From contig NC_051094.1 in the NCBI RefSeq assembly GCF_901709675.1, forward strand, positions 1,466,501-1,530,500: a stretch of DNA of 64,000 bases, written 5' to 3'. The notes beneath the pieces are model-generated. The model did not search any database and was not told the origin of the DNA. It saw only the letters and a list, made by a program, of their open reading frames with translations. Of this stretch, positions 49,901 to 61,900 are shown piece after piece. The position numbers and the translations under genes are program-made. Numbering within the stretch: position 1 is the first letter of the stretch; every line of letters begins with the position of its first letter. This DNA comes from Syngnathus acus (Eukaryota; Chordata; Actinopteri; Syngnathiformes; Syngnathidae).

Positions 49901-52900
49901 TTTGGTGCCTTTGGTTAGTTTGGATCATTTCCGACACCATACCTACAGAAGGTTCCTAACAATTTCTTCTCATATCCAGTCTTCAATGCTGCTCCAGTCA
50001 CGATAGAGGAACCAGCATCCGACTCTGTTGAAGTTGCCCTGCCGATAGTACGTCATGCCGGTACTATTGGGACTGTGGTAGTCCATTGGCAGGCCACTGT
50101 GAACGGTCAACTCGCAGCGGGGGACATCAGACCCACATCGGGAGACGTGACCTTTGCTCCCGGAGAGACCGTCAAGACTCTCCGAGTGGAGGTCTTAGCG
50201 GATGAAGTTCCTGAAATCACAGAAGTAAAAATACATTTCAAATTTAATTTAATTTAATTTAATTTAATTTAATTTAATTTAATTTAATTTAATTTAATTT
50301 AATTTAATTTAATTTAATTATTCATTATTAATTATATTGTGCCTTTGACAGATTATAAAGATGGAACTCACCAGTGCCAGTAACGGCGGAAACCTCGGAA
50401 GCGATACGTCCGTTAACGTTAAAGTGCCCGCCAACGACAATCCATATGGGACCGTCTACTTTGGACAGTCTGTTTACCGTATCCAAGAGCCGCTGGAAGG
50501 AGTCTTCAGAGCCAATATTACCGTCCTACGAAGGTAAACTGGAAAAACGGAATTATGTGTTGCATTTTCTGCTTACCGTTTTTTCCATGTATAATGCGCA
50601 AAATTTAACTAATTTATTGTCCTAAAATCTGGGGTGCGCATTATACATGGGTACAATATTTTTGTATTTTTTTTTATTTTTTGACACGTCAGCTATATAA
50701 AGAGCGAGAGTTCAGTTCTCTACCTAAATGCGTATTACAGGTAATATTTTATTTCACAACACTTTGCCTTGTTCCTTTCTTCTCTGCTGTTCACTTCAAA
50801 CACGCTCCATACGAACACAATGCTCTCGTATCAGACGCTTGCTCGATCACCTGCTCGTTTGCTGTCACAATGTACCCTACACAAATCCGAAACATTTCTT
50901 CGCTATCAAGTTTGCTAGCGCATGCGCAGTGATACTGACCGGCAGAATAACAACCGGTTGTTCCCAAAGATGATCTTTTTTCTGAAATAATTTTACGTTT
51001 ACGGACTTAAGTAGGAGTCAAAATTTGGGTGCGTATTATACATGGGTACAGGCTTTTTTCCAGCATCGACATGCCATTTTTAGGGTGCGTATTATACATG
51101 GGGGCGCATTATACATGGAAAAAAACGGTAATCATCCCGCTTTTGGATTTCAGTGACGGGCACTTTGGCCGCTTGCGAATCCTGTACAGCACCTCTCCGA
51201 TCGACCCGCTCGACTCCGCTCGGGCTGAGGGTCGGAACCTGCTGACCTACTACGACACCCCCAAACCGGGGCTTCCGGCCACTCCCCCTCAAGGGACATT
51301 TAACATCAGCGGCCTGACGGATTCCTCAACTGCCTGTGCTGCCGCGTGTCTTCGAGAGCGTACCTGCCAAGCCTTCTCCATCTCCTCAACCACAATCCCG
51401 CCTTCCTGCACTTGGGTGACTTCGGGTGCCGAAGAACTCGAAACCAGGTCTCGGGTCGTAACCTATGTGAAAAATGCGACTGCGGCCGCTGCTTTGTACG
51501 GCAGCCGGGCCTCGGCCGGGAGCGACTACATCCCCGTCAGCGCCCAAAGTGCCTTCATGGAGGACGGCTCAGGGGAAGCAAACCTCACTGTGCTCATTTT
51601 GACGGATAACGTCGCTGAAATGGATGAAAGCTTTGCTATACAAATCTTAAAGGTATTCTTACATCATAGTATATTTTCACTCAATATATGAAACGTGTGT
51701 ATTTTGCCTCGTGTCATTTGAAGGTCGAGCTGATGAATTTGACTGCAGAGCTGAGGAACCTGCCGTCCATCGGGCAGCCAGATAAAGCTGTGGTCACCAT
51801 CCAGTTGAACGGGGATGCATTTGGGGTTTTTTTGATATACAGCGCCAGTCCCAGCGCTACAAATAAGGGGCTTTACATTGAGGTTCATGAAGAACCTTCA
51901 GTGGTCGTTCCGTTGGTCGTCGAAAGACGAGGAGGCAACTTGGGGACGGTGACTGCGGAGTGGAGGTTTGTTGGAGGGAAAGCCACACCGGATAGAGACT
52001 TCACTGGAACAGGGGGAACTTTGGTTTTTGATGGTAGGGCTTCATTTGCAATCATAGTTTTGTCTTGTGCCATTCAGTGCCATTGACGGTTATAGACGTC
52101 AAAGATATTAACTGGGTTGGCAGTGAATGAATTAACTTTTTTTTTTGAATGTGTCTGCAGGTGATCTCAAGAAGACAATCGAGATTATCATCAGAGACGA
52201 TATCGAGCCAGAAGACAACGAGAGCCTCATGATTGGCCTTGTTAAGACGGAGGGAGGAAGTCGCATCCTCCCCAGTTGGGATACCGTCAACATTGTGATT
52301 CTGGCGAATGACAACGTTGCCGGCGTCGTGGGATTCCATCCGGAATCGCGTTCGGTCATCGCTAGAGAAGGTGTGTAGCCTGTTGGGACGCTTTGATAGT
52401 AACCTTGGACCTACTAAATGTTTTTGGGTTTGACAGGGGAAAAGGTGAACTTGTTAGTTTTGAGGACCGCTCCAGGTCTGGGTAATGTCACGTTGTATTG
52501 GGTGATTCGAGGTCCCCTTGTCGAACGGACTTTCGCTCTTACTTCAGGGAGGCTATTATTTCATGAGGTAAGACTTTGATGCTTTTTTGGAATATGAGAT
52601 GCAAATGATGTTTCTTTCAATAGGGACAGTTGAATAATACCATCGCTGTACAGCTGCTCGATGATGTCACGCCAGAGGACAGAGCTGAATACAACGTTTT
52701 CTTGACTGACATCCAAACTTTTGGTAGAACGCAGTCGATTCCGTACGGCATGAATTTGTGAAGTAAAATATCCGACAAAATTTAGAACGTAATTGCGAAT
52801 ATCGTTTCTGCGTCGAAGGTGTCGCGGCGCCGGGCCATGCCACTTTTGACGTTCTGGGGAGAGCGGCGGTGTTGACGGTGGACACCAGCGACGAACCATA

Positions 52901-55900
52901 CGGGCTGTTGACCATCGCACCGTCATCCCTTAAAGTGACCACCGAGGAGCGAGAGCAAACCATAAATATCTACATCAACAGGGAGCTGGGAACGTCAGGT
53001 CAGTTGATCTGAAGTTCAATTCCCGTGAGGACTATTTTCACCAGATGGTATTTCTTACGGTTCTTTGCTCAGGAGCTGTGAATGTCACCTATGAGGTTCT
53101 CAAGGGTTCCCTGGAGGACCTCTCCAAGGTCGAAGGCGCTCTTGCGGAGCCAGGAAAAGACTTCCTGGCTGGAAGTGCTTCTGTGATTCTTCAGGAGGGT
53201 CAAACTTCTGCCGCTATGCCCGTCAACATATTGGAGGTAAAGACATACTGACGGATCAATTTGTCTTTTATAAGACAGAAGGTTTAAGATGTTTTTGCTT
53301 TTTTTTTTTTTACCAGGATGATACTCCAGAGTTGCAGGAATACTTTCTGGTCAACATTACATCTGCGTTACTCCTAACAACCCTTGCCACCACTCCGCAA
53401 CTTGGTACAAGACTAAATGGAATTGTTTTTCCTCTATTATCCTTACTATTATTCATTGATTTTATTTTTTTTATTTTTTTATTTATTTACTTTTTTTATT
53501 ATATATATTTTTTCATTATTTTATTTTAATTATTTCGATCAATTGTGGGTGTATTGTATTTGACACGATTGTTGTCTAAATAACTTTCCTTGTATACTTT
53601 CTCACAATCCTCACTGCTTTGCTCTGTGTGAATAGAAGTCGCGTATTGCACATTACCAGGTAATTTATGCTCCCACTGTTGTTTACGCAGCAACAGAATC
53701 GGCTTTAATTCCCGTAAATTTTTATTACCGGTGAGCTGGCTTGTTACCGCTTCAGCGCTTGCCCTAATTTGTGCTAGAGCTTATGAATGAGAAAAATCAG
53801 AGTGACACATGAGTCATGTGGTTTGGATAGAGGGTGATGCTTCCCGTAAAAAGAGAATTAGATGGTTTGTTTACATGAGAGCAGCTTAACTAAGCAAACT
53901 AAAACCATAGTTGGGCTTCCCAGCCGCTTGTTCATAAAGGGAAGGCCATTGAAATACGGTTCCTCAAACTCCTTTTAGAGCTTCTAGAGTTTACTTTGTT
54001 AGAGTTAAAGTTGAAAATATATGCAAATGTAAAATATGAATCCTCATCATGTGCCGTAGACACTCAGGGTTTGGTGGCGGAGGTCATCATTGCTGCCAAT
54101 GATGGAATCCGAGGAGTCATCGAATGGACAAACACCATGTAAGAAAACATTTATGATGTTGCCACGCTTAAGTTCCAATCCAAAGAGTCTGATGTTAATA
54201 TTTCATATTTGCCTTCCAGGTTTGAAGTGAATGAAACCTTGGGTGTTTTGACTCTGGTGGCCTACAGGAACAGAGGCACATATGGCAATGTTTCTCTGTT
54301 CTTGTATGCTCAGAACCTGGAGGCCCAGCAAGGCCTGGACTACAACATCAGCCAAACGGTACAACCACGCAAAAACACGTGGACGCTCCAAAAGACCGTT
54401 TCAAATAGAGATCTTCTTTCATCCACTCAGGTGCTCCATTTTGTCAACGGTGAAAAACACAAATTTGTCGAGGTGCAGATCGTCGACGACATCGTTCCGG
54501 AGGGAGCCGAGCGATTCCAGCTGATACTGTCCGATCCGTCGCCCGGTCTCGAACTCGGCACCAATACCACAGGTTAGTCGTCGCTGATAAACGCTCCTAA
54601 CGGCCAAGAGAAAAATCCTCGACTGACTTTCTATTCCTTTGTATTCCAGCCACCGTGACCATCCTGGCGAGCGACGACGGGCACGGCGTCTTATCTTTTA
54701 ACACCAGCGGGCCATACTTACTCAAGGAGCCCACATCTCAGCTGGGACTGAGCGAGAGCGTCGCCACCCTTTATGTCGTTCGGTACCCAGAGGAAGGCAC
54801 GGTCGGTACCGTGACCGTGCAGTTTACCATCACGGATGCCAATGGTAGTCTTGCCGACGGTGATGTCGTACCAGCCCAAGGGCTTGTGGAGCTGGAGGAT
54901 GGCGTTCGCTTTAAGGTGACTCACCTTGAGATTGGATGAATTGCAGTAGTCTTTTGTCAGGATGGGCAAGTACCGATACCAGGTACCGATACCTGGTACC
55001 GGCCATATCGCAGATCTCGTTTTATTTCAGCCGCTGGAGATCCGAGCGTTGCTGGATGCCGAGCCCGAAGCCAATGAAACGTTCACGGTGATCCTGTCCA
55101 ACCCGACCGCCGGTGCGCGTCTAGGTGATCGACTGCACGTTGTCATCACCGTCCTCGAGAACCTCGCCCCATCCGGCTTGTTCCGTATTGGACCCACTCT
55201 CGATAGGTAGGCAATTCATACGATCGCTTTAGTTGAGTTCGACGGCGGAATGGCCAAATGTATGAAAACTGCATTTCTGTTTCCTGTGCAGAAGTAGCAC
55301 AAAAGTGGTGGCAAAGGAAGGAGGTGGCCCCATCTTCCTCACGGTGTCTCGCAGTAATGGTTTGGAGTCCGCCGTCAGCGTGGAGTGGGAGACGCAGTCT
55401 GCCACCGCTGTTGCTTCAGGTGATACCCAAAAGATTTGCATCCAAGATGAAGCGACATCATGATAATATGTTCTTGTTTGTCCTTAATTGTGTCTCGAAG
55501 ATGGCCCTCTCCCCATGATGGCGTTGTATCAGAGCTTTGAAGACCGCCCCACGTCCACATGGTGCTCTGTCCCCGGAATGCCAACCGTCCTTGCCGTCAG
55601 ACTTGATAAAAATCCCGCCGTGGGATCTTCTCACACGTTGGCCACGCTCTATCAATGGCAAGGAGTCTTTGTGCCAGTAGAGGTAAATCAGGACAAAATG
55701 GAAGTTCATGGTGACACCCTGTGCCATAATGCTAATCTGGTTTCTCCCTTCCAGTCTGCTAGGATTGAGGAGCCAAGTTCTTGTGTTGGCTTTGCATTTC
55801 AAAACAGCAGCTACATCGCCATCACACATGGCGGCATGCCCTTCGCCCCTGCGGCCAACCTCAGCATCCTAAAACTACACAAGGACCTCAATGTGTCATT

Positions 55901-58900
55901 GGTCAGTACAACACTTATTGCTACTCATCAATCATGACATATTTTTGGATCGATTGACTTTTGCCGTTTGTAGGAACAAATCCTAGGCGTGGAAGCATCG
56001 GAAGTCAAACACTTCTCGATTGACGACAGAGATTTTCTTATTGCATCGAGTCAGGTGATGTCAGATATTGTCCATTTGTTCCACCTTTCCTGTTGTAAAT
56101 GTCACTTTTTGTCTTCTCGCTTCATGCTACAGATATTTGTTTGGACCAGCGGCTCCTTCACCCTGCTGCAGACGCTGGACTTTGAAGAACATATTGTCAG
56201 TGTGACTCCATTGGCCCACGCGCAAGCTCCTTATTTAGTAGTTTGCTTAAACGGTGAGACGACCGGCTGCCTGCTCCTTCGCTGGACCGGTGGAAGATTT
56301 GGGAATCCACAGCCCTTCCTCACCACAGGCAGAATCAGCCAAGTGGAGACAGTTCAGACTAGAACAGAGGACACACTTTTCTTGGTGCTTCTTCAAGGTG
56401 ATGTCGTTTTTTGGGGGGCGTTTGGTGACATATAAGCAATTCCTCGGGATAGCCTTCATAAATAAATTGTATATTGGATATGCGTCATTTTTTTCAGATG
56501 TTCTTCCCTCCTGTGAGGTGCTCCTGTGGAGATTAGGGCAACGTTCTCCTGAGTTGCAGCAGTCCATCATGTACCCAGGCCTCACCTCAATCCACCCGTT
56601 CATTGCTCCCTCCGGACTCAGTAAGTACAAGACGTGAGAGGTGTGCCTAATAATGTGTCCGGCACTTATGCTTCAATTGTCTCTCCTAGTTTACGTTATG
56701 CTCGGCGGTGGAAATAGCTCGTCACTGTACTCGTGGAGGTCTGATGCCGGCCTCTTCCACGTCATTTTGAAGGCCCCACCAGCGAGGAGATTCCTCTCCT
56801 TGAAGGTCCCGTCCCTCAACACCACCAAGACGCTCTTAGCTTCTTCTGAGGAGTACCGCTCCAGAGTTTATCTCTTAACTTCAGTCTCCAATCAATCTGA
56901 CTTCATACCCAGGTAGATATCACAGGCTGCAAAGATTGTCTCATTTCCACAAAACTCTTTTATTGTTTCCGTCCACCTCAGTTTTGGCGAGTTCCATTTC
57001 TTACCCGGCGACAGCGAGCTACAGATTGCGGTGAACGTCATCGATGATGATGTTCCCGAAGAGCAAGAGCACTTTCAGGTCCGCCTGAAAAATCCAAAGG
57101 GTGGGGCAGAGATTGGGTTCGGGGGTCAGGTGACCGTCGAGGTTCCGAGCAACGACAACGCCCACGGAGTGATTGGATTTGCGCAGGCAAGATAACGTCA
57201 CATTTTCTTGGATGCATGTTGTTTATTTAATACACTGCCTGGCCTTTCCAGAATTCTCTCTCTTTGGAGGTAGAGGAGTTGGAGCAGAATCATCAGCTCT
57301 CCCTCACCGTGGAGAGGAGAAGGGGGACTTTTGGCCGACTGACCGTTCACTGGACTGCCAGTGGGAGCCTGTCGGACATTTATCCCACTTCGGGAGTGGT
57401 GCGGAAATACACTTCAGTAATATTACATAACATTATGGACTGCGGAGATCTCGATTTACAAGAAATATTTTTTTGGGGGCATTTTTCTCATCTCAACTCA
57501 AACATAACATTTAAAATAGCAACTACCTGCCTAAACCAAATCTGAAGATTTGCTGTGGTCCTCGTAGGTTACGTTCTCGGAAGGTCAGTCGGTTGCCTTC
57601 CTTGCACTGACTGTGCTAGCGGATGGCGTGGCAGAGCTAAGGGAGAGGGTTAGCATCACCCTCATGGATGTGACCACGGTGGAGCTGCAGGACATACAAC
57701 AGGCTGCTGTCATCGACCCGTCGCGAGCGCTGGCGCTCCTCGCCATCCTGCCAAACGGTTCCCCCTACGGGGTGATTGGATGGCATTTGGACTCTCAGAT
57801 TACTCAAACACAAGAACCGTTGGGTAAGCAAAAGGTTGTGTTTCTGTGAAGATATTTCGACTTCACTGCTATCCAGAAGCCAGCTTGATTGTATTCGAAT
57901 GTGTCCTTTAAAAAAAATCTGATTAGAAGATAAAAACATGTTGGGATTTACCGTAAAAGGTTCTTTCAGTGTTTCCAGGATATCATTAATCCTGAGGTTT
58001 GTTTTAATCCATCTGGGAAGGCTGTCAGATTAGTCTGAAACAGCAAGAGAGTATTTTAACAATTCACAATGTGACAGAAATTCCTCAGTATGTAATTGTT
58101 CGTGTTGTCTTCCGTCATAACTTTCTCCAAACTTTGCAGGCTTTCCAGTCAATCTAACTTTGTCCATCGTACGGGAGCACGGCTCCTCTGGTGAGGTGGA
58201 AATACATTATGAGACCAGGCCAGCCTTGTACCAACCTCCAGCCAACCAGGCCTCTGCAGATCAGGACTATGTTGCCAAAGATGGCACACTTATTATGACA
58301 GAAGGAGCAACTGTGGCCATTGTGACCATCACAATCCTTCCGGTAATAATTCATTGTTTTGTCAAAAAAATAATCATGCGTGTCACCTAAAATGTACAAA
58401 TATATACATTTATTTTATTTTATTTTATTTTATTTTATTCTTTAAGGATGACATCCCAGAACTGTCAGAGAGTTTCCTGGTGAATCTCACCAGTGTGAAG
58501 CTAGTTAGCGGGCTAGCCGGAGCAGGCCAGCCCTCTGTAAAGAGACCTGGCATGGAAGTAGCTGAAGTAACCATCCAGGAAAATGACGACCCTCGCGGGA
58601 TCTTGCAGTTTGTTACGCCAGAAGTAAGTGCAGAATTCCCCGCAATGTAGTATTGTAATAAATTGTAACCCTGTTTCAGGCTAGCTCATTGGTGGCCTAT
58701 GAGATGCCAGCACCTGACAACATCTTCCAGCTCACCGTGGTGCGACTTGCTGGTGCCAGTGGAAGACTGCTTGCCTACTGGGAGGCTCAACCCCTTACTG
58801 CTGATCTGAATGATTTCAGCCCTTCATCGGGTAACGTCACCTTCCAAGATGGACAGGTAAATAAATCCAAGTTCTCCAATGGGAGCGCTTTGACAAGTTC

Positions 58901-61900
58901 CTAACGCTTTGCTTCTTCCAGCGGAGAGCTGTGATTGCTATCACCATCTTGGATGAGGACCTTGTGGAGGCTCTGGAGACGTTCAAAGTCAATTTGCTGC
59001 GGGTGATTGGCGGCGCTCGATTGGGAGAGGTGACCTCTGTCACTGTCACTATTCCGCCCAATGATTCACCTCTAGGACGATTTGGATTCCAAGAACTTCA
59101 GGTAGGAGCTAACTACGAGCCTTTGTGGACACCTTGGGGTTGTTTGCGTGTCTCACACAATTTCCTTCTTCTCCAAGGTTACCGTGAGCGAGCCGGAGTT
59201 TGTTGACGATCCCGCTGCCGTCGCCGAACTTGCGGTGATGCGTAGCGAAAGAGGCGAGGGGGTGGTGACACTGCTGTGGCAACTGGAAAGACGGGCAGTT
59301 CATGACCTTTCACCTCTCAATGGGACGCTTGTCTTCACTGAGGTACAACATGTTTGCCAATAGGCGAGATTAAAATGGTCAATCAAAAATGATCTTTCTT
59401 TTCTTCCAGACTGACTCGATGAAGACGTTTGTGATAAGAGCCCTCGCTGACGGCCTACTGGAAGGAGATGAGCACTTCACTGTCGAGCTCTTTCCTGCGA
59501 GTGACGGCGCTGCTGTCATTGACCCGTTCAATGGTACATAAGAAAATCATTTAGTAACTGCCACTGAGGTTGATTGGACAAACTCGTTTGTCGATGTTCC
59601 ACTCCAGGTTTAGCAACCGTCACCATCGTGGCAGACAAGGCTGCCCTGGGAATCGTAGGTCTGGCGGAGTCCTCAAAGAATATTTTCATTGGAGAACCGG
59701 AAGGGTTTTATAACGGCAGTGCTGTTGTCAAGTGAGGTCAACATCATGGGAAGACGCGTTTGTGTTGAGTTTTAATATGAGAAAATAATTTGTTTATTCC
59801 AGCCTCGTCCGTGGGCCGGGTGTGTTTGGTGAAGTGCGGGTGCAATGGACTATCACTCCAGCTTTGCTTGCTGACTTTGTAAACATCTCTGGCTCAGTCA
59901 TTATAAAAGACCAGCAATCATTTGCGTCTTTCATCCTGAAGGTACTGACCAATGCAGGATATATTATTTAGAGTACCTGCAGTACCGTAATTTGTCCACT
60001 GAAATCCCAGGCTGTGGATGACGCCTTTCCCGAGGAACGTCGCCAGTTCCAGTTAACGCTGACGTCCGTGACCCCGGGACTGGAAATCAGCCCCAGTGCA
60101 CGATATGCCAGAATAACCATGGCGGCCAGCGACAAACCTTACGGCGTCTTCTCCTTCAACCAGCAGCAGATCAGCGCAATCGAGGAGGAAGGGAATTGTA
60201 AGTACAAGCAGCAGCCAAAATAATACAAACGTTCAGCACGGTTTGTTCTTCCTTTAGGTGAATGTGACTATAAGTCGCACTTTGGGCAGTCTGAGAAGCG
60301 TTTGGGTCACCTACCAGACGTCAGGCAGCACAGCAGTTAGCGGCGAGGACTTTGCCTCCGCTTCGGGACGGCTGCTCTTCACCCCGGGTCTGACATCACG
60401 CCACGTTTCAGTGCGTATCCTTGACGACAGCCTTCCAGAGGGGCCCGAGACGTTCTACATCAACATTACTGACGTGGATCTCGTCAATGTCAGGTACAAA
60501 GAAATAAGACGGAATAGCAGGGGTGTCAAACTATGGCCTGTGGGCGAAATTTGGCCCGCAGTGTAATTATATTTGGCCCGCGAAGACAAACTGACTTTGT
60601 ATCCATACAACACTTGAAAATTGTTTTCACTTGTTAAGAATAGAGATGAATTGTCGAATTATGTTTCTTTGTGCAAGTGAATTTACAATCTCGGTTTCCT
60701 CCTACTGGTCAGTGGTGTAGATTACACAGTGCACGAGTCGGGTCTCCAACTGGACCAGCCTCCTGCCATAGGCGACATCTCATCACTTGCTATTGTAATA
60801 CCGACAAACGACAACGCTGAGGGTATCTTGGAATTCAAGCAGGACCACATCAACATCACAGGTGAGTCCCAATGAAGTCTTGAGTCGTTTGTGTTCAGGA
60901 AAGTCCCGTGACCAACTTCTCGCTCGTGTCTTTCAGTTGAGGAGGATGCAGGCCTTTTGTTGATCCCAGTGTTGAGGACTGCAGGTTCTTATGGAACCGT
61001 CTCAGTGGTGTACATTTCCAGAGGCTTGAGTGCAACTCCTGATCTCGACTACGTCGCAAACAACGGCTCGGTGACGTTCGTCAACGGTCAGCAAATTGGG
61101 GTCGTTAACGTTACAATTTTAGATGACACGGAAAGGTGAGAACCCTGATATGGAATCGAGGCGTGGTCGTTTATTCCTCACGAGTGACGTTTGAAATGAT
61201 CTACGTTAGCGAATACGCAGAGATGTTTGAGATCTTGCTGGTTGGGACCACGGGTGGAGCGATCCTCGGCTCTCGCACGGTCGTCAGGGTGACCATCGAC
61301 AAAAGCGACTCTCCCGGCGGGGTGGTGCGGTTCCTCAACGAAAGCCTGATCACCATCAACAACCCGAACGACACCCGAAAACTCACGCTGGTCTTGGAGA
61401 GGGCAGGAGGTCTTTTGGGCAATGCAACGGTAGCACAAAAACATTTCCCATCTAATGTGCTAGTCCTGAATCCTAATCTGGGGTTTTCATCCTCCCTCTC
61501 AAGGTTGCTTGGACCATCCTCGGTCCAAACAGCAGAGATCCTCTCCTTCCATCCAATACGGACATCCGGGAGCCCTTGAATGGATCTTTTTTCTTCAGTG
61601 ACGGGGAGGAAGGCACACGAACTATCGCGCTTCGGATCCTCCCTCATGGGGAAGTAGAGGTGGAGGAAAAATTTGTCATAGAGCTTAGCCTTCTGTCTGG
61701 ACACGTGGACATCGACCCTCAGGCTGGATCCATAACACTAAAGGCAACTGATTTTTTTCTTTTTTTATTAATTGTAACAGTAATATTATATTGGTTGAAT
61801 ATTATGATATTCAAGGAATATAGTAAATATCTAATGTTATTTATATAGTATATATTATTTTTTTATTAATTGTAACAGTAATATTATATTGCTTGAATAT

